Source of the DNA: Candidatus Altimarinota bacterium | Lineage (GTDB): Bacteria; Cyanobacteriota; Cyanobacteriia; Cyanobacteriales; Microcystaceae | Length of the DNA: 64,000 bases | Direction of reading: 5' to 3' | Assembly (NCBI GenBank): GCA_012031035.1 | Contig: JAAUUT010000013.1 | Location: 1 to 64,000 of the forward strand | Part shown: piece after piece, positions 17,477-28,159 of the stretch | How the letters are laid out: each line of letters opens with the position of its first letter | Position numbering within the stretch: position 1 is the first letter of the stretch | Notes under the pieces: model-generated | What the model was told of the DNA's origin: nothing | Database searches by the model: none | The model's input: the letters and a program-made list of their open reading frames with translations, nothing else | Translations under genes and position numbers: made by a program

Positions 17477-20400
17477 AAACGGTTGACCAATTATTGTCAG
17501 AGTTTTACAGTCTAGGCATCAAATTATGGGTTGAAGGCGATCGACTTCGCTATAAAGCTCAGAAAGATGTTCTAACCTCTGACAGGCTAGCTAGCTTGAA
17601 AGAACATAAAGCGGAAATCATTGCGTTTCTTCAAGAAACAACCCCCGCTGTTAAGACCGATGTTCTGCCAAAATTATTGCCAGTTGCCAGGAAGCAATAT
17701 CTACCGCTCTCCTTCTCCCAACAACGCCTTTGGCTTGAGGAACAATTCGACCCCGGTAAATCTTCGTATAACATCCCGCTAGCCTATCTTTTGACGGGTA
17801 AGCTCGATTTAGTAGTTCTAAAACAGTGTTTGCTGGAAATCATTCGACGGCATGAAATTTTGCGAGTCACCTTTCACTGCGTAGACGGAGATCCAGTACA
17901 AATCATCTCCCCAGATATCGCTCTGGATTTACCAGTTGTTGATTTGCAAGACTTTCCAAGAGAGCGCCGAGAAGAAGCCGCTCGACAGGAAGCGACTAAA
18001 GAAGCTCAAACACCTTTTGATTTAGTTGCCGGGCCAGTCTATCATTTTAAACTTCTGCGATTGAGCGAATCTGAAAGCGTTCTGCTTCTGACCATTCACC
18101 ATATTGTTGCTGATGGTTGGTCTTCTGAGGTTTTCTTTCGGGAACTGACAAGACTTTATGAAGCTTTTGCTAAAAATCAGCCTTCGCCCCTATCTGAATT
18201 ACCGATTCAGTACGTCGATTTTGCCTGCTGGCAGCGTCAGTGGTTGCAAGGCGAAGCCCTAGAATCTCAACTTGACTATTGGAAACAACAGTTAGGTGGA
18301 AGCTTACCCATTCTGCAACTTCCCACCGATCGCCCGCGCTCGCTTACTCCCCTCAATCGCGGCGACGTACAGCGTCAGATGCTCTCAGAGGAACTAACCG
18401 ATTCCTTGAGAAAGTTAAGTCAGCGTGCGGGAGCAACGCTCTCAATGACCCTGTTAGCGGCGTTTAATGTCTTACTTTATCGCTATAGCGGACAAGACGA
18501 TCTCATCGTTGGCTCGCCGATTGCCGGACGCAATCAAGTAGAAGTAGAGGAGCTAATCGGTTTTTTTGTCAATACCTTGGCGTTGCGGTCTAATCTTTCA
18601 GGAAATCCAAGTTTTCTGGAGTTGGTGCATCGGGTGCGCAAAGTGTCTTTAGAGGCTTATGCTAACCAAGACGTACCGTTTGAAAAATTGGTTGAAACCC
18701 TCAAACCCGATCGCGATCGCACTCGTCCGCCCTTATTTCAAGTGATGTTTGCCATGAATCCACCTTGGACCAATGGCAATGCCCGCGAGGTATCGGGACT
18801 GAGGATTACTTCTACCTTTGGATACGTTCATAACGGCACGTCTAAATTCGATCTAACTCTGGTGATGAGGGATACTGGGAAAGGGCTAAGAGTATCCATC
18901 GAGTACAACACCGATTTGTTTGACGAGAGTACAATCGCTCGAATGCTGGGGCACTTTCAGACTTTGTTGGAAGGCATTGTAGCCAACCCCGATTGTTCCA
19001 TTGCCGAGCTTCCACTATTAACCGCTCAAGAGAAACATCAACTGTTGGAGCAATGGAATGATACCCGCGCAGATTACCCCGATACAGCCTGCATTCATCA
19101 ATTAATCGAAGCACAAGCCGAGAAAACACCAGACGCGATCGCCGTAGTGGCTGACAAGCAGCCATTAACCTATCAGGAGTTAAACGCACGCGCCAATCAA
19201 CTAGCTCAATATCTTCGCTCTCAGGGAGTAGGACCAGACGTACTAGTGGCGATTTGCATGGAGCGCTCGTTAGAGATGGTAGTGGGTATTCTGGGCATTC
19301 TCAAAGCTGGCGGTGCTTACGTTCCAATCGACCCTGTTTATCCTCAAGAACGTCGCATTTATCAGTTACGAGATTGTCAAGCTCCCTTAGTGTTAACGCA
19401 AGCACATCTCGTTTCTTTGTTACCAACGGATGAGGTTCGCGCCATCGCTATCGATAGCGAATGGGATGCGATCGCCAAGTACAATCCTGAAAATCTACCT
19501 TGCCCGACTACCCCTAAAAGTCTAGCATACGTTATCTATACGTCTGGTTCCACGGGCAATCCTAAAGGCGTTCCGATTAAGCATCAAAGCCTAATCAATC
19601 ATGCCACGGCAATGGTAAAAACCTTTGAGTTAACTGCTTGCGATCGCGTCTTGCAGTTTTCTAGCATGAGCTTCGATATTTTTATCGAAGAAATCTTCCC
19701 TTCCTGGATTTGCGGAGCGACCGTTGTCTTGCGACCCAACGATATTCAAGCTTCCATCAGTCAGTTCCTTCAATTTATTGAACTGCAAAAATTACGATTC
19801 TGGACTTGCCAACTGCTTTTTGGCACGAACTCGCGAGAAGCTTATCGGAGATCGAGCAAAGCTTGCCTCCTAGCTTGCGTCTTGTAATTGTGGGAGGCGA
19901 AAAAGCCTCACATGCGACTTATCTATCTTGGCGGGATAAAGTTGGAACCTACCCACGCTGGCTCAATACTTACGGCCCGACAGAAACAACGGTTACGGCA
20001 ACAGTATACGATCCAGTTGCTTGTCCAGAAGCGATCGAGGCGATTTCGGAACTGCCCATCGGTCGTCCTATTGACAACACTCAAGTATACATTCTTGATA
20101 GGCATTTGCAACCCGTCTCAATTGGCATACCTGGCGAGTTGTATATAGGAGGGGCAGGGTTTCTCCAGGGTATCTCAACCGTCCAGAATTAACCAATCAA
20201 AAATTTATCTCCAATCCTTTTAACGAGACTCGCGAAACTTATTTATATAAAACTGGCGATATTGCTCGTTATTTACCTAGTGGAGACATACAATTTCTCG
20301 GTCGTCGAGATTACCAGGTCAAAATTCGCGGCTTCCGTATCGAACTTGAAGAAATCGAAGCAGCTTTAGCTCAACACCCTATGGTACAGCAATGCGCGAT

Positions 20401-21865
20401 CGTCGTTCGAGAAAGCGAAACTGGGGAACAGAGATTATTAGCTTATGTTGTTCTCGATCGCGATCGTAGCGCTAAAGTAGAGATTCTGCGAAGTTTCCTA
20501 AAACAGAAGTTGCCCGAATACATGGTACCTTCTAACTTTATTGCTTTAGACTCTTTACCTCTAACGCCCAATGGAAAAATCGATCGCCTTGTCTTGGCAA
20601 ATTCTCCATCTTTCATCGAGGAATTTATCTCAGAAGAACCCGCAGAAGCTTTAACAACATCGCGGGATGATGTCGAGCTTAAGCTTACCAAAATTTGGCA
20701 AGAAGTTATTGGTCTAAAATCAGTAGGAATTAGAGATAACTTTTTTGACATAGGCGGGCATTCTCTATTAGCAGTACGTTTATTCGTACAAATCGAGAAG
20801 ACTTTTCAGAAAATGCTTCCCTTATCGACACTGCTTCAATCACCAACAATCGAACAGTTAGCAGAGATTCTCCGACAAAATGAATCCTCAAAATCTTGCT
20901 CGCCATTGGTGACGATTCAATCTGAAGGTTCTAAACCTCCTTTATTTTGTATTCATGGCGGCGGTTTTAACGTGCTTATTTATCGCGATTTAGCAATACA
21001 ACTGGGAGCCGACCAACCCGTATATGGCTTACAAGCACGAGGCTTAATCGATAACGAACCAATAGAAGCTCGAATCGAAAGTATAGCCGCTGATTACATT
21101 CAAGAAATTCAGAAGGTGCAACCTCAAGGGCCCTATTTTCTCGCAGGTCTATCGAACGGGGGCAATATTGCTTTAGAAATGGCTCAACAACTCCAGGCAC
21201 AAGGACAAAAAGTCGCCCTACTTGCTTTGTTTGATTGCTATGGACCCAACAGTATTAAACTCTTGCCACCAAAACAACGACTACTGTCTTCGTTAAAATA
21301 TGCTTTACGATTTAGCGTCCCTCGTTTTGCTGCTAAATTACGAGACAAAGGAGTTTTGAAAGCTTGGTTAGAAATTCAATCATTTATTAAAGAACTCAGC
21401 CAAGACAAAAGACACAAGCAAGAAAGTCCATCCGTTTCACAATCAGAAATCAAGCGAACAACAGACAATAGTCAGAATCTCTCTTCTAAAAAGATAGAAC
21501 TTGAAGATTTAATGAATCGGTTGAGTCAATTTATCATAGACCATTCCCCTTGGTCATTCTTTAATCCATCGGCTCAACTCCGCAACGTGGAAGGTGCTTT
21601 ACCCGATACTTTGAAAAAACTAGAGGAAAGTTATGGTAAAGCTAACAAAGCTTATCAAGTCAAAGTTTATCCGGGCAAAATAACCCTTTTCCGTGCTTTC
21701 GAGACTCCGCCAGGATATGCCGTTGATGCCAATATGGGGTGGAATCATCTTGCTTTAGAAGGAATAGAAATCTACAAAATACCCGGACATCATACTTCTA
21801 TGATGGCATCGCCTATCTTAGCTAAAAACATGAAAAACTGCTTAGAAAAAGTAATTAATGAGTAA
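17473..21865 (+). CDS. Terminal NRPS module: TubC docking, condensation, adenylation, carrier, thioesterase; two frameshifts
   Basis: Release module of the line. Residues 1-60 match a TubC-type docking domain (LLSEFYSLGIKLW, DRLRYKA). The condensation domain has HHIVADGWS near 208. The adenylation domain has YTSGSTGNPKG near 687 and, after the breaks, TYGPTETT. The carrier serine is in GGHSLL at about 20755. The type I thioesterase has FCIHGGG and its serine in GLSNGG at about 21152. Two one-base losses split the frame. At 19794 one A restored gives KLTILDLPTAFWHEL; in the G run at 20157-20159 one G restored gives YIGGAGVSPGYLN. Both repairs recover standard adenylation motifs. The corrected code reads about DIEDIGTVTK; acidic residues at positions 239 and 278 hint at a basic substrate. 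I treat it as one functional gene with sequence errors, though a true double mutant is possible. Confidence 0.85.
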
Positions 21866-21962
21866 GCGGTTAGGTATTGATGTTGATTGCCCATAAGCCT
21901 TGTAGCAAGGGTTCTGGATCTCAAAAATCCTAAGTTAAATGCTTGTCAGCGTACTGCTTGCC

Positions 21963-23273
21963 ATGAAAGTAATCAGAAATCTTCTGATAGTCTGTTGTCT
22001 TTTTATCTCTATTTTGTACTTGAATTGGACACGATGGTCGCTAACAGTTCCCCAGCCATTACCCCAACAATCAACTCAAGCAAGGGATAAAAGTGGCCGT
22101 TTGTTGGGGGGAAGTTATTATGAAGCTTCTATTGCCCCAATAAAGACAGATTGGTATTCGTCGGCTAGTTATCGACTTTGGCTACCCGATAAGGTGTCAA
22201 TGGTTCGAGGTCTGATTGTGAAACAGCATGGATGTGGCGAGCAAGTAGCTGCAAGCGGACTAGACCATGCTAACGATCTGCAATGGCAAGCGCTAGCATC
22301 AAAGCATAAATTTGCTCTGATTGGCTCTAAACTTTCAACGGGCGAACAACCCTGTGAATTCTGGGCCGATCTCAATAGTGGTTCTGAAGGGGCCTTTTTA
22401 AAGGCACTTCAAGGCCTTGCTCAAAAGAGTAATCATCCAGAACTCAAAACAGCCCCCTGGGTGTTGTGGGGACATTCGGGAGGATCTGAATGGGCAGCAC
22501 AAATGCTACAGAGATACCCAGAACGCACTATCGCTGTAGTTTTAATGCGTTGTGGCGGATATTACTTAATCAGAAACAATGCTTCCATCCTTAAAGTTCC
22601 CGTTCTTTTTGCTGTAGGCGAGAAAGATCCTTATGTTTATGACTGTATTGATGTCCCCAAGCAAGTTTTCTTGCATCAAAGAAAAAAAGACGCACTTTGG
22701 ACGTTTGCGCTAGAACCTAACACCGCTCATGAGGCAGGCGCTACAAGATTTTTCGCCATTCCCTATCTTGACGCGATGATAACGGCACGGCTTCCAGAAA
22801 ACAGCAATAAGCTTCGTCTGATTAATAAAACTCAGGGTTGGTTGGGGGATATTTCTACTCATAAGATTGCTTCTGTCGAACAGTATCGAGGCAATCCACT
22901 AGAAACAGTCTGGCTTCCCAATGAAGAAATAGCGCGTAAATGGCAAGAATACGTTATTGAGGGGAACGTGTCTCCTCCTCGTCAACCTGATGCACCAACG
23001 GAGGTTCGGGCTACCAAGATTAGCCCGACTGAGGTACTAATCGCCTGGCACTTTACACCCGATTTAGAAAATGGATTGCCTTCATTTCGCATCTATCGTA
23101 ATAATTCAGTCATTCAAACCCTTGAAGGACAAAGCCATAATTTCGGAGATGCCCCAAAAACACCAGATATCAATCTTGAGTTTAAAGATGTAAACGCGCC
23201 TGTTAATTCGGTTTATAACGTGGCAGCTTTTAACGAACTTGGAGAAAGCCTCTCTCAACCAATATCAAATTAG
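21963..23273 (+). CDS. Secreted or anchored alpha/beta hydrolase with C-terminal FN3-like domain
   Basis: About 436 residues. An N-terminal hydrophobic stretch (LLIVCCLFISILYL) acts as a signal anchor. The hydrolase region has a nucleophile motif GHSGGSEWA and a late His-containing stretch (AHEAGATRFF). The final ~90 residues (PDAPTEVRATKISPTEVLIAW and onward) look like a fibronectin type III domain. I prefer ATG 21963 because it directly precedes the charged-then-hydrophobic signal. An in-frame ATG at 21939 is the alternative. It follows the NRPS thioesterase gene by about 100 bp and may be an exported esterase acting on the peptide or on polysaccharide acyl groups. No specific substrate can be named. 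Confidence 0.75.
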   Translation: MKVIRNLLIVCCLFISILYLNWTRWSLTVPQPLPQQSTQARDKSGRLLGGSYYEASIAPIKTDWYSSASYRLWLPDKVSMVRGLIVKQHGCGEQVAASGLDHANDLQWQALASKHKFALIGSKLSTGEQPCEFWADLNSGSEGAFLKALQGLAQKSNHPELKTAPWVLWGHSGGSEWAAQMLQRYPERTIAVVLMRCGGYYLIRNNASILKVPVLFAVGEKDPYVYDCIDVPKQVFLHQRKKDALWTFALEPNTAHEAGATRFFAIPYLDAMITARLPENSNKLRLINKTQGWLGDISTHKIASVEQYRGNPLETVWLPNEEIARKWQEYVIEGNVSPPRQPDAPTEVRATKISPTEVLIAWHFTPDLENGLPSFRIYRNNSVIQTLEGQSHNFGDAPKTPDINLEFKDVNAPVNSVYNVAAFNELGESLSQPISN

Positions 23274-23345
23274 CGCTTAATATTAAAAAAAAGAAAAGGC
23301 AGAAAATTTACGCGATCGCTAAAGTAAATTACATCTATTCAGACT

Positions 23346-24565
23346 ATGAGAACAATTGTAATTGTCGATCCTTTGTGGGATGGTCATCATTCAACTTACT
23401 TTAAAATATTTGCCGAAACTTTCCTCAAGCTTGATTGCACTGTTATTGCGCTATGTCCTAATCCTGAAGAGATGTATCGATGGATATCTTCTCATCAATC
23501 GATCGCCCCAGAACAAGCTCGTTTATTTGATGCTTTGAATTCAAAGAAACAGCCTCTGTCAAGCTTCCAGTGAAACCATTGAGAAAAGCATTATCTTCTA
23601 TTAGGCGCTGGCGGTCGGTAGCGCAAGCTGTGCGAACTGTGACAAAAAAACTGGATAAAAAACCAGATTTAGTTTTTTTTGCTTGGATAGATTTATTTTT
23701 AGGCAATTATCTGCCACATAACCTTGTTAATCGACTATTTCCTTATCCTTGGTCTGGCTTATATCTTCAACCCTATCATTTACGAATGCAGAAGAAATTT
23801 GCCAATTTTCGTCGCGGTCTTCTGAGCGATCGCGGGGTGCTAAAGTCTCGTAATTGTCGTTCTGTCGTTGTTATGGATCGAGCGATCGCCCAAAAACTTC
23901 AAATCGAACTTAAGGATAAATCCGTTATTGTCTCTCCAGATATTACGGATCTTTCGCCCCCATCTCCAGATTTCGATCTGGCAAAACAAGTAAAGGCAAA
24001 ATCTAAAAATCGAAAGATTGTTGGTTTATTAGGCTCCCAGGGAAAACGAAAAGGTTTTTTGACAATGCTTGAAGTTTCGCAAAAAATGAAAGAGCAAGAC
24101 TTCTTTTTTGTTTTTGCCGGACAGCCTGGATATGAATCTTTTTCACCTAGCGAATTAAAGAGAATCGGTGAAGTTATTGATTCCTCTCCTGAAAACTGCT
24201 TTTTTCATATTCAAAGTATTCCCGATGGTTCCCAATTTAATGCACTGATTGATGTTTGCGATATTATTTTTGTGGTTTACGAACGCTATCCTTTTATTAG
24301 CAATATTTTAACTAAAGCTGCTTTTTTTAAAAAACCTGTTATTGCCAGCGAAACTTTTGTCATAGGAGAAACAACTCAAACCTATCACTTAGGTATTACT
24401 GTTCCAGAAGGTGATGTAGAAAAGTGTATTGAGGCATTACACGACATGACTTTATCTTCTAAATTCGATAGGCAGAAATACAATCGAGGATGTGAGAAAT
24501 ATAACTATTCAAGTTCTCCAGAGCAGTTTAGTCGCTCTATACAAAAAATTTTAAATGCTATATAG
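23346..24565 (+). CDS. Glycosyltransferase, GT4-like, frameshifted near 23540
   Basis: Predicted cytosolic glycosyltransferase of about 405 residues. It opens IVIVDPLWDGHHSTYFK, sharing the hydrophobic strand plus G-H-H start with the protein at 28160. The C-terminal half shows a GT-B nucleotide-sugar domain (KIVGLLGSQGKRKGF, VFAGQPGYESF). The first frame stops at 23573. The second, with conventional start GTG 23570, can be read upstream as NFKETASVKLPVKPLRKAL, so one T restored in AATTC at 23540-23541 gives a continuous protein. The acceptor C-terminus lacks the full E-x7-E region that I would expect of a classic GT4, so the family label is cautious. Confidence 0.7.
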
Positions 24566-24605
24566 GCAAAGTGCTTTATTACTAATTATTCTAAAAAATT
24601 AAACC

Positions 24606-25709
24606 ATGAAAAAGCAAAGGAGATTAGTTGGAATAGATCTATTTCGAGGCTTAGCAATTTATTGTGTCGTCATTCTTCATACCGACGAGGGAATAGAAAT
24701 TTTGCCACCTGCTTGGTCTTGGATTGTTCAATTTTCTGGCTTTGCAGTGCCCTTCTTTTTAGCTACTGCTTTTTACTTAACATTTAGCAAATTACATGAG
24801 TCAAAAGGAGGTTTCTCTTTAAAAGAAAGATTGATGCGTTTACTCGTTCCTTATCTATTTTGGAGTGCTTTGTATGTAGCTTATAAAGTGCTGAAATATT
24901 TAGTGCAAAGTGAAACAGATAGCATCAGCAAACTTTTTCACGATCCGATAGGAATTATTTTTTTGGGAAAAGCTGCGTTTCAACTTTATTTTCTCCCATT
25001 ATTGATTTTAGGTACAGTTTTAGCCAAACCAGTTTCTTTGTTAATAGAGCGCAAAATTAAGTTAAATATACTAATCTTACTGGCTATCTTGAGCTTGATT
25101 CTTTACGAATTAATTTTAATCTCTGGCAATTCTTTTGAAAATGGAGCGAGTTTGGCTTTTCAATCTCTATTAAATTCGATCGCATTAACAAATCTTGCCT
25201 TACAAAATAACCAATTACTAAGAATAATCTTAGTTTTAATTGCCTGGACAATCCGATGCTTGCCTTATATTTTTGTAGCTGCGATCGCAAGCCATCCAAA
25301 CGTTAAAGTTGCTTTATCTAATTATGAAAAAAGTTACGTTTATACAATTTTATTAGTTCTATTGTTTTTAGCAATTAATAGTTTTGGAGGCAATTTACTT
25401 CCCCAATCTCTATACGAACTCAGTAGAGGCTATCTAGCACTACTCTCAGCAATAGCACTATCTAATTATTTACCGAGCAATCGAACGATCGCAAATTTAA
25501 GTCTCTGTTCTTTTGGAATCTATCTGACGCATCTTTTATTCGTTGAAACCTTTCAAATTCTAGAGAAAAGACTCTATTCAGAAGAACTCTTTAGAACATC
25601 AACTCTTAATTTATTAATGTTTGCACTTTTAAGTTTTGCAGTAAGCTGGATAGTAACCGATATTCTCATGCGAAAAAAATCATTAGCAAAATTAATGTTT
25701 GGCGTATAA
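24606..25709 (+). CDS. Acyltransferase family 3 (OafA-like), integral membrane
   Basis: A 367-residue protein with about ten membrane segments. It starts RRLVGIDLFRGLAIYCVVILH, the family's first helix with the R and H pair, followed by AVPFFLATAFYL and LLVPYLFWSALY. SFGIYLTHLLF near the end is the second family block. It lies 40 bp after a glycosyltransferase gene and among other glycosyltransferases, which favours O-acylation of a polysaccharide or glycolipid repeat unit over action on the peptide. It is clearly different from the 11720-12880 protein. Confidence 0.85.
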   Translation: MKKQRRLVGIDLFRGLAIYCVVILHTDEGIEILPPAWSWIVQFSGFAVPFFLATAFYLTFSKLHESKGGFSLKERLMRLLVPYLFWSALYVAYKVLKYLVQSETDSISKLFHDPIGIIFLGKAAFQLYFLPLLILGTVLAKPVSLLIERKIKLNILILLAILSLILYELILISGNSFENGASLAFQSLLNSIALTNLALQNNQLLRIILVLIAWTIRCLPYIFVAAIASHPNVKVALSNYEKSYVYTILLVLLFLAINSFGGNLLPQSLYELSRGYLALLSAIALSNYLPSNRTIANLSLCSFGIYLTHLLFVETFQILEKRLYSEELFRTSTLNLLMFALLSFAVSWIVTDILMRKKSLAKLMFGV

Positions 25710-25812
25710 GCTGTCATAGATTACAAAAACTCTCATAGCACTTATAAACGAAATCTGCTCTCTATTCCCTCATCATAATAAGTAATTTAAATACGCGATC
25801 GCATAACTAAAA

Positions 25813-27043
25813 ATGAAAATTTTGCATCTCAGTACTTCCGATCTCGATGGAGGAGCCGCTCGCGCCGCCTACCGACTACACAAAGGATTGCAGAATATCG
25901 GCGCGACTTCTCAAATGCTAGTGCGAGCTAAAACAAGCGTTGATAAAACCGTTATTGCTCAAAAAACGGCTTTAACGAAACTCGGTCCGCCTGCTTCTGG
26001 TTTGCCTTTTAAAGTTTTATCCCAAACGCGATCGCGCCATGTTTTCCGCTCAATGGTTTCCCGACGCGATCGCGCCTCAAACCCAGCAAATTAACCCAGA
26101 TATCGTTCATTTACACTGGATTTGCAATGGTTTTGCGCAAATTGAAACCCTAGCGAAGTTAAACAAGCCATTAGTTTGGACGCTGCACGATATGTGGGCG
26201 CTTACAGGCGGATGTCATTATACTCAAGAATGCGATCGCTATACTAATGCTTGCGGTTCCTGTCCGCAATTGAAAAGTCAACGCGATTGGGACTTATCTC
26301 GTTGGGTATGGCAGCGTAAAGTGAGAGCATGGAAAGCTCTCAATCTAACTATTGTGAGTCCTAGTAACTGGTTAGCCCAATGTGCGAAATCGAGTTCTTT
26401 GTTTAAAGACGTGCGAGTTGAGGTCATTCCTCACGGTTTAGATCTAGAGAAATATCAACCCATCGAGCGACAAATTGCGCGGAAACTACTCAATCTCCCT
26501 CAAGATAAACAACTCGTTTTGTTTGGGACTTCTCCAGGAACGACGGGAGATAAACGCAAGGGTTTCGTCTTACTACAAGCTGCCTTGCAACAACTGAGTC
26601 AGGCAGGATGGCAAGATAAACTCGAACTAGTCGTTTTCGGCGGTTCTAAACCAGAAAATTGGCTCGATTTAGGCTTTAGGACGCACTATCTCGGTCAATT
26701 TCACGATGACATTTCGCTGGCTCTGGTTTATGCTTCGGCTAATGCGATCGTCGTTCCCTCAACGCAAGAAGCCTTCGGACAGACGGCTTCAGAAGCGCTT
26801 GCCTGCGGTACGCCTGCGATCGCGTTTGCAGCTACCGGACTCAAAGATGTCATCGAACACCAGCAAGACGGCTATTTAGCTAAACCCTTTGAGGTTGAAG
26901 ATTTAGCACGAGGGATTGCTTGGGTGCTAGAAGATGGCGATCGCTATGAAAAATTGTGTTTTAATGCTCGTGCTAGAGCGGAACGAGAATTCACGCTAGA
27001 ATTACAGGCTCGTCGTTATCTATCACTTTATAAGGAGGTTTAA
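25813..27043 (+). CDS. Glycosyltransferase family 4, frameshifted at 26015-26018
   Basis: A GT4 enzyme that starts MKILHLSTSDLDGGAARAAYRLH, shared with WcaC-like proteins. After the break come DIVHLHW, WTLHDMWALTGGCHYT, a Cys-rich stretch typical of this subgroup, and the donor-site region PSTQEAFGQTASEALACG. The first frame stops at 26094 and the second begins inside it. With one T fewer in the T run at 26015-26018 the text reads PFKVYPKRDRAMFSAQWFPD, which is continuous and family-like. This is one of the few breaks caused by an extra base. It ends only 9 bp before the next glycosyltransferase start at 27052. Confidence 0.85.
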
Positions 27044-27051
27044 CAATTGTC

Positions 27052-28157
27052 ATGGCTGAAGTTAAGCATCGTCGAATAGCCCTTTTCTGAGATATCTTGG
27101 CGGTGGCGGAGCCGAGAGAGTAATGCTTAATTTAGCTAGTAGTTTTGTTCGATACGGGTTACAAATAGACCTAGTTTTGGGCAAAGCATGGGGATCTCAT
27201 ATCAAAAAAGTCCCACCTGAGATACGACTTGTAGATCTCAAAGCTTCGGGTTTTCTCTCAACTACAAAAGCGCTGATGCGCTATCTTCGTCAAGAACGTC
27301 CTGTAGTCTTGCTTTCAGCATTGCATTATGCTAATGAGATTGCCTTATTAGCTAAGCGCTTTGCGGGCGTTTCTACGCGCGTCATTGTCTCGGAACACAA
27401 TACTTTTTCTATTGCTATTCGACGTACATCTATATCGAAAAGACGCTTTTTGCCATTTTTTGTCCGTTATTTCTACCCTTGGGCGGATGCTATAGTCGCA
27501 GTTTCTGAGGGGGTAGCAAAGGATTTAGCTCAAAATACTGGTTTACCCATAGAAAGCATCCAGACTATTTATAACCCAATCATCACTCCCGAAATATTTG
27601 TTAAAGCCAAAGAACCTTTAGATAGTCCTTGGTTTACTTCTGGAGAACCTCCAGTCATTCTTGGCGTAGGCAAGTTGGAAGTGCAAAAAGATTTCACGAC
27701 CCTAATTCGTGCTTTTGCTCGAATACGTCAAACTCGTCCTGCTCGATTGATGATTTTAGGTTGGGGCCCAGATTTGCCCAAACTTGAAGCTCTAGTGCAA
27801 GAACTGGGTTTAGAAGAAGACGTTTCCTTATTAGGCTATGTAGATAACCCCTATCCTTACATGGCTCGCGCTGATGTATTTGCTTTATCTTCTAAGTGGG
27901 AGGGATTTGGCAATGTTCTTGTAGAATCAATGGCGCTAGGGACTCCAGTCGTTTCTACCAACTGCAAAAGTGGCCCCGCCGAAATTCTCAATAACGGTCA
28001 GTATGGCTTGCTGGCTCCTGTTGGAGATAGTGATGCTTTGGCAGAGGCGATTATTAATATTTTAGCGAATGGTTCAAAACCTGTTAGTCCAACGTGGCTC
28101 GATCGCTTTACATCGGATCGAATCGCTCAAAAGTATATTGAGACATTTGCTATTTAA
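27052..28157 (+). CDS. Glycosyltransferase family 4, frameshifted at 27083-27086
   Basis: Predicted alpha-glycosyltransferase, about 368 residues. A strong ribosome site (AAGGAGG at 27032) precedes ATG 27052. From that start the frame runs MAEVKHRRIALF and stops, but one extra T in the T run at 27083-27086 joins it to LRYLGGGGAERVMLNLASSF, the nucleotide-sugar-transferase GGGAERV start. Downstream are VSEHNTF, ILGVGKLEVQKDF and SSKWEGFGNVLVESMALG with the conserved E-x7-E. A start at 27123 would lose the conserved N-terminus. It lies between two other glycosyltransferase genes. Confidence 0.88.
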
Positions 28158-28159
28158 AG

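Noticed and set aside
4036-21865. Microginin or microcystin cluster
   Set aside because: No fatty-acid ligase or monooxygenase as in microginin, and too few modules for microcystin, with no racemase, epimerase or McyD-like reductive PKS.
17473-21865. Programmed frameshifting in the terminal NRPS
   Set aside because: No slippery heptamer with a downstream structure, and similar one-base breaks occur in many unrelated genes.
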